A DNA stretch of 64,000 nucleotides, from NCBI RefSeq assembly GCF_003725695.1, contig NZ_RJSE01000007.1, forward strand, positions 660,552-724,551. The letters run 5' to 3'. The notes beneath the pieces were generated by a model that searched no databases, was not told the DNA's origin, and saw only the letters and a program-made list of their open reading frames with translations. Position numbers and translations under genes: made by a program. Position 1 is the first letter of the stretch. Each line of letters begins with the position of its first letter. The DNA is from Nocardioides marmoriginsengisoli. Its GTDB lineage: Bacteria > Actinomycetota > Actinomycetes > Propionibacteriales > Nocardioidaceae. Positions 40,293 through 48,898 of the stretch are shown here, piece by piece.

Positions 40293-41881
40293 GCGGACCG
40301 GTCCGCCTCCTCGACCAGCTGGTCGGCCTCGTCGCCGAGCTGGGCAACCGCCACCTCTTCGGGGTCCTGGGCGACGCGAACATGTTCTTCGTCGACGAGT
40401 ACCGCAGGACCGGCGGGCGGTACGTCGCGGCGGCGGAGGAGAAGGCCGCGGTCCTGATGGCCACCGGCTACGCCCGGCGGGGCGGGCGTCCCGGGGTCGT
40501 CACCGTCACCCACGGCCCCGGCCTGGCGAACACGGTCGCGGCGCTCGTCGACGCGGAGCGCGACAAGAGCCCGGTCCTGGTCGTCGCCGGCGAGACGCCG
40601 CCCGAGGACCCGGACCACCTGCAGTGGCTGCCGCAGCGCGAGCTCGTGGAGGCGATCGGCGTGACCTACCTGCGCGTCGACGCGCCGGGGGAGCTGGCGG
40701 CCCGGTTCGCCGAGGCGGTCGCCGAGCTGACGGCGCGCCGCGGCCCGGTCGTGCTCGGGATCCCGAGCACGTTCATGTTCGAGGAGGTCGTCCCGGAAGC
40801 GGACCGGCCTCCGGCCGCGCACCGGCCCGCGGGTCGCGTCGACGAGGACGCTCTCGACGCCGCGCTGGGGATCCTCGCGACCAGCCGACGCGGGATCCTG
40901 CTGGCGGGACGCGGTGCCACCGGACCGGGGATGCGCGAGGTGCTTCTCCAGCTCGCCGAGGCGGCGGACCTCGACGTCGCGACCACCCTGCTGGCCAAGG
41001 ACTTCTTCGCCGAGCACCCGCGCGACCTCGGCGTCTTCGGCACCTTCTCGACGGCGTCCGCGACCGAGCGGATCGCCCGCGCCGACTGCATCGTGGCGCT
41101 CGGTGCCTCCCTGAACCGGTGGACGACCGCGGACGCGACGCTGCTCAGCGGCGCACGGCTGATCGCCGTCGACGACGTCGTCGACCCGGCCGCCGGAGCC
41201 TGGGCGCGGCCCGACGTCGTGCTCCGGGCCGACGCCGGCGACGTCGCGGCGCTGCTGACGCAGGGACTCCGCCAGCTCGGACCGAGAGAGCCGCGGGTAC
41301 GACCCGCCGCGGACCTGGCGCCGCCGAGCCCGGCCCCCATCGACGTCTACGTCGGTGCGCTCGACGAGGCGTTGCCCCGGGACCGGACGGTGGTGTGCGA
41401 CGGCGGTCGCTTCATGGTGCGCGCGCTGCACGGGATGCGCGTCGCCGATCCGCGCGCCCTGGTGCACACGCTCGGCTTCGGCTCGATCGGGCTCGGTCTC
41501 GGCAACGCGGTCGGTGCCGCCGTCGCGGCACCGGAGCAGCCGACGGTGCTGCTGGTCGGGGACGGCGGGCTGATGCTCGCCGGCTGGTCGGAGCTGCACA
41601 CCATCGTGCGGGAGCGGCTCGACGTCACGATCGCGGTCTTCAACGACGCGGCGTACGGGGCCGAGCACCAGCACTTCGTGGGGCGCGGCCTCGATCCGTC
41701 GGTGACCGAGTTCGACTGGCCGAGCTTCGCCGAGGTCGCCTCCGGGTTCGGGTGGGCGACGGCGACCCTCGAGTCGCCGGCCGACGCCGAGCGGATCGGG
41801 CCGCTGCTGCGGCAGCGGGACCGGCCGACGCTGCTCGACCTGCGGCTGGACCCGCTCCAGGTGCCCACGACCACGGGGTAG
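40289..41881 (+). CDS. TPP-dependent enzyme, acetolactate synthase/benzoylformate decarboxylase-like
   Basis: A 530-residue thiamine diphosphate enzyme. The activating Glu lies in AAAEEKAAVLMATGYARRGG near 50, the central domain contains HPRDLGVFGTFSTASATERI, and the TPP motif is GDGGLMLAGWSELHTIVRERLDVTIAVFNDAAYG near 430-460 (ND instead of the usual NN). It could decarboxylate a 2-oxo acid or cleave/condense a 2-hydroxyacyl-CoA, as oxalyl-CoA decarboxylase-like relatives do. GTG 40289 overlaps the previous stop. It is the last gene of the operon. The much longer upstream frame is a shadow. Confidence 0.83.
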   Translation: MSGPVRLLDQLVGLVAELGNRHLFGVLGDANMFFVDEYRRTGGRYVAAAEEKAAVLMATGYARRGGRPGVVTVTHGPGLANTVAALVDAERDKSPVLVVAGETPPEDPDHLQWLPQRELVEAIGVTYLRVDAPGELAARFAEAVAELTARRGPVVLGIPSTFMFEEVVPEADRPPAAHRPAGRVDEDALDAALGILATSRRGILLAGRGATGPGMREVLLQLAEAADLDVATTLLAKDFFAEHPRDLGVFGTFSTASATERIARADCIVALGASLNRWTTADATLLSGARLIAVDDVVDPAAGAWARPDVVLRADAGDVAALLTQGLRQLGPREPRVRPAADLAPPSPAPIDVYVGALDEALPRDRTVVCDGGRFMVRALHGMRVADPRALVHTLGFGSIGLGLGNAVGAAVAAPEQPTVLLVGDGGLMLAGWSELHTIVRERLDVTIAVFNDAAYGAEHQHFVGRGLDPSVTEFDWPSFAEVASGFGWATATLESPADAERIGPLLRQRDRPTLLDLRLDPLQVPTTTG

Positions 41882-41977
41882 GTCGGAGGGAGTCGATTGC
41901 CGGTCAGACCGTTCGCGGGGCGACCGTCTTCTTCGACGCGGGGCTGGTCCGCCCGCCGTGCGATGAGCCGTCGGGGC

Positions 41978-42454
41978 TCAGCCCCGCCCAGGTCCGCCGG
42001 GCAACCGCTCGGTCTGCTCGCGGTTGACCTCGACGGCGGCCTGGAGCTGGGCGATACCGATGCGGAGCTGGTCGGTGGTCTGGGTGGCGAGGAACGCGTT
42101 CCAGGCCTCGCTCACGCCGGCGTAGAGCGGTGCCAGTCGCGCGCCGACCTGCTCGAGGTCCGCGGTGATCCGGACCTTGCGGCGGTCCTGGGCGTCCCGG
42201 CTGCGACGGACGAACCCGGCCTTCTCGAGCCGGTCGACCAGCAGCGTGATCGCACCGCCGGCGGTGATGCCGGTGTGCTGGGCGAGCTCGCCGGGCGTCG
42301 CCGATCCCTGGGCGAGCAGGACGCCCAGCGCCTGGAGGTCGGTGCTGTTCAACCCTGCCGCGCGCGCGACGGCGTCTTGGAAGAAGACGGCGGTCGCCAT
42401 GAAGTCGCGCATCACGGACGCGTACTCGGCGTGCAGCTGCTCGCGGTTGGACAT
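41978..42454 (-). CDS. MarR-family regulator
   Basis: A 158-residue winged-helix regulator. The DNA-binding part contains LNSTDLQALGVLLAQGSATPGELAQHTGITAGGAITLLVDRLEKAGFVRRSRDAQDRRKVRI, the full MarR HTH and wing. ATG 42454 is preferred over GTG 42463 since GAGGTG lies 6-7 bp upstream. It is divergent from an FAD monooxygenase/multicopper oxidase pair and the 88-bp gap holds interleaved inverted repeats, so it very likely represses both directions and is released by a phenolic or other small ligand. Confidence 0.85.
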   Translation of the reverse strand: MSNREQLHAEYASVMRDFMATAVFFQDAVARAAGLNSTDLQALGVLLAQGSATPGELAQHTGITAGGAITLLVDRLEKAGFVRRSRDAQDRRKVRITADLEQVGARLAPLYAGVSEAWNAFLATQTTDQLRIGIAQLQAAVEVNREQTERLPGGPGRG

Positions 42455-42476
42455 CGCTTTCACCTCTGCTACTTTG

Positions 42477-42515
42477 TCTCTGAAACCGAGTGAATCACAT
42501 TCAGAGAGACTCGGT
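42477..42515. promoter_or_regulatory. Two interleaved inverted repeats, MarR operator candidates
   Basis: TCTCTGAA (42477-42484) pairs with TTCAGAGA (42500-42507), and ACCGAGT (42485-42491) pairs with ACTCGGT (42509-42515). The centres are 8 bp apart. A short GTGAATCAC palindrome is inside. All arms are perfect. The region is the middle of the marR/monooxygenase gap. Confidence 0.75.
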
Positions 42516-42542
42516 CGATCTCGTCAATCGTAGGAGGTAAAG

Positions 42543-43727
42543 ATGCCGAAGGCCGTCGTGGTGGGTGGGGGAGTCGCCGGTCCTGCCGTCGCCCAGCTGT
42601 TGACCCGGGCTGGATGGGAGGCGCCGGTCTTCGAGGCCCGCGAGACTCCGGACTCGTTCGAAGGGCTCTTCCTCAACGTGGCCGTCAACGGCCGTCGGGT
42701 CCTGCGCGAGCTCGGCGTCGAGGAGCGCCTCTTGTCCGATGCGCACCCCGCCCCGTCGATGGCGATGTGGAGCGGACGCGGCAAGCAGCTCGGCGTGGTG
42801 CCGAACGGCCCGGCCGGCCGGCCCGCCGACGGCGGCGTCGTCGTCAGGCGTGGCTGGCTGCACGACGTGATCCGCGAGGGCGCCGAGAACGCCGGGGTGC
42901 GGTTCGAGCACGGCCGTCGCCTGGTCTCGGTCGACGAGCGCGACGGCCTGGCCGTGGCCACGTTCGCCGACGGTCACGTCGAGGAGGCCGACGTGGTGAT
43001 CGGCGCCGACGGCGTCGGCTCGGCGGCCCGCGCGTACGTCGCACCCGACGTACGGCCGACCTTCACCGGGTTGCTCGGGACGGGCGGCTTCGCCAGCGTG
43101 CCGGGGCTCGCGCCGACGCCCGGCCTGCAGCACTTCGTCTTCGGGGCCCGGTCCTTCTTCGGCTACTTGGTCCGCGACGACGGCACCGTGTACTGGTTCG
43201 CGAACCTGCCGGCCGACTCGCCCGACGCCGGTGACTCGCTGACCGCCGGGGAGCAGTGGATCGCGATGCTGCGCGACCTGCACAGCGACGACCCGGCCCC
43301 GGTGCCAGGGATCCTGGCGAGCACGACGACAGCCCTGCGCGGCTACCCGATCTTCCGGCTGCCGTCGGTTCCGTCCTGGTCGCGCGGCCGCGTCGTCCTG
43401 GCCGGGGACGCCGTGCACGCGACCAGTCCGTCGGCCGGGCAGGGGGCGTCGCTGGCTCTGGAGGACGCGTTCGTGCTGGCGCGGGCGCTGCGGGACCGGA
43501 AGACTCCTGAGGCGGCGTTCGCTACGTACGAGGAGGCGCGCCGCCAGCGCGCGGAGGCGGTGGTCGCCTGTGCCGCGGGCATCGACAAGCAGAAGCGGGT
43601 CACCAAGAGCCGGATCGGCGTCGCTCTGCGGGACGCGATGCTGCCGATGTTCCTGCGCAGGGCCGGGAGCGACGCGCGGCACGACTGGATCTACGACTAC
43701 GACGTGCCGTGGGAGGCTCGGGCGTGA
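42543..43727 (+). CDS. FAD-dependent aromatic-type monooxygenase
   Basis: A 394-residue class A flavoprotein hydroxylase. The FAD dinucleotide loop VVGGGVAGPAVAQLL is at residues 6-20, the DG motif in EADVVIGADGVGSAAR near 155 and the GD motif in LAGDAVHATSPSAGQGASLALEDAFVLAR near 285. These enzymes use NAD(P)H and O2 to hydroxylate or epoxidise small rings and related compounds. AGGAGGT lies 6 bp before ATG 42543, an unusually strong ribosome site. It is divergent from MarR and coupled (GTGA) to the multicopper oxidase gene, so a hydroxylated phenolic may be passed on. Confidence 0.85.
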   Translation: MPKAVVVGGGVAGPAVAQLLTRAGWEAPVFEARETPDSFEGLFLNVAVNGRRVLRELGVEERLLSDAHPAPSMAMWSGRGKQLGVVPNGPAGRPADGGVVVRRGWLHDVIREGAENAGVRFEHGRRLVSVDERDGLAVATFADGHVEEADVVIGADGVGSAARAYVAPDVRPTFTGLLGTGGFASVPGLAPTPGLQHFVFGARSFFGYLVRDDGTVYWFANLPADSPDAGDSLTAGEQWIAMLRDLHSDDPAPVPGILASTTTALRGYPIFRLPSVPSWSRGRVVLAGDAVHATSPSAGQGASLALEDAFVLARALRDRKTPEAAFATYEEARRQRAEAVVACAAGIDKQKRVTKSRIGVALRDAMLPMFLRRAGSDARHDWIYDYDVPWEARA

Positions 43728-45244
43728 TCGTGGCGCGGCTCCGCCGGTTGCCGCAGTGGGCTCGGTGGACGGGCGGCATCGTCGCCGCGGGGCTGGTCGC
43801 CGCCGGCGGCTTCGTCGCGCTCGCGGCGCGGGTCTGGCTGACCGCGCCGATCGACACCACCGGCGACGTCGACTTCGACCGACCGCTCGCCATCCCGCCG
43901 CTCGCGTCCTCGACCGTCGTCGACGGCGAGCGGATCTTCGACCTCCGCCTGCAGGAAGGGGTCGCCGACTTCGGTCGCGGCCGGACGCCGACCTGGGGCG
44001 TCAACGGCGACTACCTCGGACCAACCCTGCGCGCCGAGCGCGGCGAGCGGGTCCGGATCCGGGTGCGCAACGACTTGGGCGAGGACACCAGCCTGCACTG
44101 GCACGGCATGCACCTGCCGGCCGCCATGGACGGCGGCCCGCACCAGCCGGTCGGTGCCGGGGCGACGTGGACACCGCATTGGCGGATCGACCAGACCGCT
44201 GCGACGCTCTGGTATCACCCGCACCTGCACGGGAAGACTGCCGCGCATGTCTACCGCGGCCTGGCGGGACTCTTCGTCCTCGACGACGCGAAGGAACGCT
44301 CGCTCCCGCTGCCCCGCTCGTACGGCGTCGACGACATCCCGGTCATCCTGCAGGACAAGAAGCTCCACGACGACGGCTCGCTCGACGAAGACGCGGGGCT
44401 GTTCCGGTCCGCCGGTCTCACCGGGGACACCGTGGTGGTCAACGGGACCGTCGGGCCGTACCTCGACGTCAGCACCGAGGCGGTCCGGCTGCGCGTCGTC
44501 AACGCCTCGAACACCCGGCCGTACAGCCTCCGGTTCGACGACGGCAGCAGCTTCGCGATGATCGCCAGCGACGGCGGCCTGCTCGACGCCCCTATCTTCC
44601 TCACCCGCTTGCAGCTCTCGGTCGGTGAGCGGGCGGAGATCGTCGTCGCGCTCGACCCGGGGGAGCGGCGGGTGCTGCGCTCGGGGCCGTCCGACAGCGG
44701 TGACCGGCTGGCCGGAGGCGGCGACCGGCTCGACCTCCTCGAGCTTCGGGCCGCCGATGAGCTGAGGCCCGCGCCTGCGCTCCCGGCCGCGCTCACCGAG
44801 CAGCCGGCGCTGGCCGAGGACGAGGCGGTCCGTACCCGCACCTTCGACCTGGCCGGGTTCTCGATCAACGGACGGACGATGGACCTGGGCCGGATCGATC
44901 ACGCGAGCACCGTGGGCGACACCGAGATCTGGGAGGTCACCAACGCCGACGGCGGGAGCCACAACTTCCACGTCCACGACGTGCAGTTCCAGGTGCTCGC
45001 CGTCGACGGCGAGCCGCCGCCTCCCGAGCTCGCCGGGCAGAAGGACACGGTCTGGATCAGGCCCAAGGAGACGGTTCGGCTGATCATGAGGTTCGAGGGT
45101 TACACGTCTCCCGGGACGCCGTACATGTTCCACTGCCACACGCTGCGGCACGAGGACCTCGGCATGATGGGCCAGTTCGTCGTCGTCGAGCCGGGCCAGG
45201 CTCCCGACGACCACGTCGCCGGCTCAGCAGCCGGGCACCACTGA
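43724..45244 (+). CDS. Multicopper oxidase (laccase/CueO-like)
   Basis: A 506-residue multicopper oxidase with an N-terminal membrane anchor or signal (WTGGIVAAGLVAAGGFVALAARVWL). All four copper motifs are visible: LHWHGMH near 120, WYHPHLHG near 160, HNFHVHDVQFQVL near 412 and HCHTLRHEDLGMMGQF near 462, with Met as axial type-1 ligand. It would oxidise phenols or Cu(I)/other metals with O2 outside the membrane. GTG 43724 overlaps the monooxygenase stop. The last 21 bp overlap the convergent MarR gene at 45224. Confidence 0.9.
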   Translation: MIVARLRRLPQWARWTGGIVAAGLVAAGGFVALAARVWLTAPIDTTGDVDFDRPLAIPPLASSTVVDGERIFDLRLQEGVADFGRGRTPTWGVNGDYLGPTLRAERGERVRIRVRNDLGEDTSLHWHGMHLPAAMDGGPHQPVGAGATWTPHWRIDQTAATLWYHPHLHGKTAAHVYRGLAGLFVLDDAKERSLPLPRSYGVDDIPVILQDKKLHDDGSLDEDAGLFRSAGLTGDTVVVNGTVGPYLDVSTEAVRLRVVNASNTRPYSLRFDDGSSFAMIASDGGLLDAPIFLTRLQLSVGERAEIVVALDPGERRVLRSGPSDSGDRLAGGGDRLDLLELRAADELRPAPALPAALTEQPALAEDEAVRTRTFDLAGFSINGRTMDLGRIDHASTVGDTEIWEVTNADGGSHNFHVHDVQFQVLAVDGEPPPPELAGQKDTVWIRPKETVRLIMRFEGYTSPGTPYMFHCHTLRHEDLGMMGQFVVVEPGQAPDDHVAGSAAGHH

Positions 45245-45670
45245 GTCTGCCTCGGCCCGCGCCAGGATGTCGGTCATCGCGCGCACGAACTCCCGACGCC
45301 GTCGGTCGCTCCAGTCCTCGGTCAGCGTCGAGAAGACCCGTTCCTGCCAGGCACGCGCCTCGCGGAGCAAGGAGCGTCCGGCCGGCGTGACCAACACCTC
45401 GCGCCGGCGACCGTCGTACGGCGAGGTGCGCAGCTCCGCGTGCCCGGCGGCGACCGCCCGGTGGACCAGGCGGGAGGCACCGCTCTGGTCGATGCCGACC
45501 TCCTCGGCAATCGCGTTGATCGTGGCCGGTGCACCGCGGGCGGTCAGGTCGAGCGCGGCCTCGACGACCATCACGAGACGCCCCTGATCCGTGCCGAGCG
45601 GGTCGGTGGTGGGGACCCGCCGCGACCAGAAGCGAACGAACCCGAAGAGAGCCTGACCGTCGGTTCTCAT
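45224..45670 (-). CDS. MarR-family regulator (second)
   Basis: A 148-residue winged-helix protein. The HTH and wing read ATINAIAEEVGIDQSGASRLVHRAVAAGHAELRTSPYDGRRREVLVTPAG, followed by the helical dimer part. It starts immediately after, and overlaps by ATGA, the SnoaL-like gene at 45667, and it ends inside the multicopper oxidase gene on the other strand (21-bp overlap). Because the SnoaL-like gene is upstream in the same unit, the regulator probably controls that small operon; no palindrome is obvious in its promoter. Confidence 0.82.
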   Translation of the reverse strand: MRTDGQALFGFVRFWSRRVPTTDPLGTDQGRLVMVVEAALDLTARGAPATINAIAEEVGIDQSGASRLVHRAVAAGHAELRTSPYDGRRREVLVTPAGRSLLREARAWQERVFSTLTEDWSDRRRREFVRAMTDILARAEADSVVPGC

Positions 45671-46050
45671 TCCGTTGCCGCCAGCTCGCGGCAGATGAAC
45701 GCGAGGTCCAGTGCGGCCCGGAGGTCGGGGAGCCGCAGTGCGGCGGTGACCTTGCCGTCGGCCACCCGGAAGACGCTCGCGACCCGCGTCGGCTCCGGGC
45801 TAGCGGGCCAGGTGGCGTCCTCCTCGACGACCATGATGCGGTCGCTCACCGGGTGCCACGACCGCGGCGTCAGCTGGATCCCGGATCGCTCGACCCAGTC
45901 GGCGAACCCGGAAGGAGTCAGGGGCCCGGCGCCCTTGGGGCCGAGGACCACGACCGTGCTCCCCACGGATCGGGCCGATCGGTCCAGGTCGCCGGAGTTG
46001 ACGCTCGCGTGCCACTCGACGATGGCAGCCTCTGTCGACAAGGTATCCAT
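45667..46050 (-). CDS. SnoaL/NTF2-like fold protein
   Basis: A 127-residue protein with the NTF2-like pattern: STEAAIVEWHASVNSGDLDRSARSVGSTVVVLGPKG at the start, GFADWVERSGIQLTPRSWHPVSDRIMVVEEDATWPA and a final RVADGKVTAALRLPDLRAALD. Members are small hydrolases, isomerases, cyclases or ligand-binding proteins; which one is not readable. It is the first gene of a minus-strand pair with MarR (ATGA overlap). The start ATG 46050 lies only ~10 bp after a TATATG-like element, so the mRNA may be nearly leaderless. Confidence 0.72.
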   Translation of the reverse strand: MDTLSTEAAIVEWHASVNSGDLDRSARSVGSTVVVLGPKGAGPLTPSGFADWVERSGIQLTPRSWHPVSDRIMVVEEDATWPASPEPTRVASVFRVADGKVTAALRLPDLRAALDLAFICRELAATE

Positions 46051-46098
46051 GCAGACAGCATATATGCCTGGCGCATGGAAATCACCCGGACTCCGCGC

Positions 46099-47280
46099 TC
46101 AGCGCGGCAGCCGGTGCCGGACCAGCCCGCGGTTGCCGCCGACACCGTCGACCGCGGCGCGCACGGAGGCGAGCCGGGCGCCGGTGGCGTTGCGGATCCG
46201 GATCGGGTTGCCGGGGGTGTAGTGGTTCCACTGCGTCGGCACGTACGCCGCCCGGGTGACCACCCAGCGCCCGTCGGACCGCTCGGTGAACTCGAAGTCG
46301 ACGGTGATGCCCTCGTAGGTGTTGCGCCGCTCGACCTCGTTCTGGGCGATCATGTTGCCGAGCCCGTAGGCGACCCACTTGCCGTTGACGGTGGTGATCG
46401 GCTGGACGACGTGGGCGTGGTCGCCGAGCACCAGGTCGACGTCCGGTGAGGCGGTCAGGGCGTCGGCGAGCGCGACCTGGTCGGCGTTCGGGCGGTGGTC
46501 GTACTCGTTGCCCCAGTGCACGTGGGCGATCACGATGTCGGCTCCGGCGGCGCGGGCGCGGCTCGCCTGGACGAGGAGGTTGTCGCGGAGGTCGGTGGTC
46601 TGCGAGACCGCCCACCACTGGCGCTCGGGGACCACGAACCCGTTCAACCCGTACGTCGCCGCGACCACCCCGACCCGGACGCCGTCGGCGGTGGTGAGGA
46701 TCACCGGCTCGGTGCGCTCGTCGGCGCTGCGGAAGGTGCCGATGTGCCGGACGTGGTTCGCCTCGAGCAGGTCGGCGGTGGTGACCAGGCCGGCGAAGCC
46801 CTGGTCCCAGCTGTGGTTCGACGCGGTGGTGCAGCCGTCCCAGCCCATGCTCGCGATCCAGGGCGCGACCTCGCGCGGCGCCGCGAACACCGGGTAGCTC
46901 TCCGGTTTCTGGCCGGGCGCAGCGAACGGCACCTCCTCGTGGCAGAGCGCGACGTCGGCCGACGCGATCAGCGGCTTCAGCTTCGCGAACATCGGGTCGA
47001 AGTCGTAGCGCCGTCCCTTGCCGGTGCGGGCGCGGTCCTCCGCCGCGCTGAACCACACGGTGTTGTGCCACAGCAGGTCGCCGCCCATCACGACCGAGAC
47101 GGTCCGCGGTGCCGGATCGGCGCTCGGGTCCGGGGTCCGCGCGCTGGCGGTGGCCGACGGCCGGTCGCTCCCGCGGCTCGCCGGGCCGGCGTCGTCGCAA
47201 CCGCTCGTCGCCAGCAGTGCCAGGACGAGGAGCGCGACCACCGGGGCGGACGAGCGCCGAACGGGGAGGGGTCTGGGCAC
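46099..47280 (-). CDS. CapA-family (PGA capsule synthesis-like) lipoprotein
   Basis: A ~393-residue exported protein. The N-terminus (PLPVRRSSAPVVALLVLALLATSGC) is a lipoprotein-type signal, followed by a Ser/Pro/Asp-rich linker. The CapA phosphoesterase-like domain has VMGGDLLWHN, ALCHEEVPF, TTASNHSWDQG, IVIAHVHWGNEYDH and LVLGDHAHVVQP, with the expected His/Asp/Asn metal-ligand pattern. CapA proteins are linked to poly-gamma-glutamate or to metallophosphatase activity; the true role in actinobacteria is unclear. GTG 47280 is chosen because the TTG start at 47307 adds residues before an already complete signal. It stands alone and is not clearly part of the catabolic operons. Confidence 0.78.
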   Translation of the reverse strand: MPRPLPVRRSSAPVVALLVLALLATSGCDDAGPASRGSDRPSATASARTPDPSADPAPRTVSVVMGGDLLWHNTVWFSAAEDRARTGKGRRYDFDPMFAKLKPLIASADVALCHEEVPFAAPGQKPESYPVFAAPREVAPWIASMGWDGCTTASNHSWDQGFAGLVTTADLLEANHVRHIGTFRSADERTEPVILTTADGVRVGVVAATYGLNGFVVPERQWWAVSQTTDLRDNLLVQASRARAAGADIVIAHVHWGNEYDHRPNADQVALADALTASPDVDLVLGDHAHVVQPITTVNGKWVAYGLGNMIAQNEVERRNTYEGITVDFEFTERSDGRWVVTRAAYVPTQWNHYTPGNPIRIRNATGARLASVRAAVDGVGGNRGLVRHRLPR

Positions 47281-47330
47281 GCGGCCAGTGAAGCACCCTC
47301 GCCCCAACGGATCAGGTGCGGGGCCGACCG

Positions 47331-47930
47331 CTAGGCGGCGCTCGCCCCGACGATCCGCAGCGCGATCTCGACGTACCCGTCGGCGATCTCGGAGGCGTCC
47401 CAGCCGGGCTCGCGGTACCAGCGGGCGATGTCGATGCCCAGCGACTGGAGGGCGACCACGGCCATCCGCGGGTGCGGGGTGACGAACGCTCCCGAGGCGA
47501 TCCCGCGCTCGACCAGGTCGCTGAACAGCACGTCGATCTCGTGGCGGATCCGGAGCATCTCGGCGAGGTGCGGCTCGGAGAGCGCGGCGAGCTCGTAGTT
47601 CACGATCCGGGCGGACGTGTGCGCGCGGACGTGGTGCTCGGCGAAGTTCCGCACCGCGACGCGCAGCTGCTCGACCGGGTCCTCGGAGGAGTCGACGGCC
47701 GCCCGGAGCAGCGCGAGCACGTCCTCGTGGCCACTGCGCGAGATCTGGTACAGCAGCTCCTCCTTGGAGGAGTGGTGCACGTAGACCGCCGCCGGCGACA
47801 TGCCCGCCGTCGAGGCGATGTCACGGGTCGTGGTGCCGTGGTAGCCGCGGGCGGCGAACGCCTCCACGGCCGCCTCCAGCAGCCGTGCCTTGGTCACCTC
47901 GGCCCGTCGAGGGTCCCTCGTCTCCGGCAT
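47331..47930 (-). CDS. TetR-family regulator, KstR2-like (first of two relatives)
   Basis: A 199-residue regulator. The HTH is at about 9-56 (FAARGYHGTTTRDIASTAGMSPAAVYVHHSSKEELLY). The C-terminal half ends ARWYREPGWDASEIADGYVEIALRIVG, similar in style to KstR2, a regulator of steroid ring-degradation genes. ATG 47930 is chosen (GGAAGG upstream); the open frame continues 40 codons upstream without TetR-like sequence. It is divergent from the SDR/kinase/dehydrogenase operon at 48086, with the motif AGCAAGCGCTTAGT at 48053. A second relative is at 52825 with the same motif. Confidence 0.85.
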   Translation of the reverse strand: MPETRDPRRAEVTKARLLEAAVEAFAARGYHGTTTRDIASTAGMSPAAVYVHHSSKEELLYQISRSGHEDVLALLRAAVDSSEDPVEQLRVAVRNFAEHHVRAHTSARIVNYELAALSEPHLAEMLRIRHEIDVLFSDLVERGIASGAFVTPHPRMAVVALQSLGIDIARWYREPGWDASEIADGYVEIALRIVGASAA

Positions 47931-48012
47931 CGTCGCACCTTCCGCTCTCGCCCGGCTTGGCCCCGTGTGGGGAATCGCACGTGTGTGGGGAGCAGGGTAC
48001 GGCGATTGGTGG

Positions 48013-48066
48013 TTGACGCCCTGCTTCTGATGCCGCATCCTATCAGTCAATAAGCAAGCGCTTAGT
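48013..48066 (+). promoter_or_regulatory. Promoter region with operator-like AGCAAGCGCTTAGT
   Basis: AGCAAGCGCTTAGT (48053-48066) has a CAAG-CG-CTT core and fits the published KstR2 pattern AnCAAGnnCTTGnT with one mismatch. TTGACG (48013-48018) is a possible -35 with a weak -10 (CATCCT, 48036-48041). Identical 14-mers occur at 52790 and, in reverse, at 59138. GGGGAG then precedes GTG 48086. Confidence 0.72.
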
Positions 48067-48085
48067 TACCTGATGGGGAGAATTC

Positions 48086-48898
48086 GTGCCGCAAGCAGTC
48101 GTCGTGACGCCGGGCACGGCCGTCGTCACCGGGGCCGGCGGCGGCATCGGGCGCGCACTCGCCCATCGGCTCGCGGCGGGCGGCGTCCGGGTCGTCGTGA
48201 ACGACCTCGACGCCGAGGCGGCCCAGCGGGTCGCCGCCGAGATCGGCGGGCTGGCGGTGCCGGGCGACGCCGCCTCGGTCGTCGGCGTCGCGGCCCTGGT
48301 CGATGCCGCCACCGCGCACCTCGGTCGGATCGACGCCTGGTTCGCCAACGCCGGGGTCGACCGGGGGCGCGGCCTCGACGCGGACGAGGAGGCCTGGGTC
48401 TCCAGCCTGGAGACCAACGTGCTCGCGCACGTCCGGGCCGCCCGGCTGCTCGTGCCCGGCTGGCTGGAGCGCGGCCACGGCCGGTTCGTGGTGACCGCGT
48501 CCGCCGCCGGCCTGCTGACGATGCTCGGCAGCCCGGCCTACTCGGTGAGCAAGCACGGCGCGGTCGCCTTCGCGGAGTGGCTCTCGGCGACGTACCGGCA
48601 CCGCGGCGTGGTGGTCCAGGCGATCTGCCCGCAAGGCGTCCGCACCCGGATGCTCGACGACGCCGGCTCGCTCAAGGAGATGCTCAGCCGCGACCGGGCG
48701 CTGGCTCCGGAGGAGGTCGCCGAGGCGGCCTGGGAGGCGCTCGCCGACGACCGGTTCCTGGTGCTGCCGCACGACCAGGTCGCCGGCTACTGGGCGGCGA
48801 AGGCGGCGGACCCCGAACGCTGGCTGGCCGGCATGAACCGGATCCAGCAGCACCTCGACATGCAGCAGGAGCCCCTGCAGGACGGAGTGACGACATGA
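48086..48898 (+). CDS. SDR-family oxidoreductase
   Basis: A 270-residue classical SDR. VVTGAGGGIGRALAHRLAAGG is the nucleotide loop, Asp in VVNDLDAEA suggests NAD, ANAGVDRGRG is near 88 and the catalytic pair is in SPAYSVSKHGAVAF. It is the first gene of a five-gene operon that continues with quinone oxidoreductase-like, MaoC, kinase and dehydrogenase genes. It may oxidise a secondary alcohol of the substrate chain. GTG 48086 with GGGGAG upstream. The stop overlaps the next start (ATGA). Confidence 0.82.
   Translation: MPQAVVVTPGTAVVTGAGGGIGRALAHRLAAGGVRVVVNDLDAEAAQRVAAEIGGLAVPGDAASVVGVAALVDAATAHLGRIDAWFANAGVDRGRGLDADEEAWVSSLETNVLAHVRAARLLVPGWLERGHGRFVVTASAAGLLTMLGSPAYSVSKHGAVAFAEWLSATYRHRGVVVQAICPQGVRTRMLDDAGSLKEMLSRDRALAPEEVAEAAWEALADDRFLVLPHDQVAGYWAAKAADPERWLAGMNRIQQHLDMQQEPLQDGVTT

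Noticed and set aside
48053-48066. Firm assignment of the 14-mer as a KstR2 site
   Set aside because: It differs from the published pattern by one base, similar CAAG/CTTG cores occur for other TetR proteins, and no steroid-ring genes are seen here.
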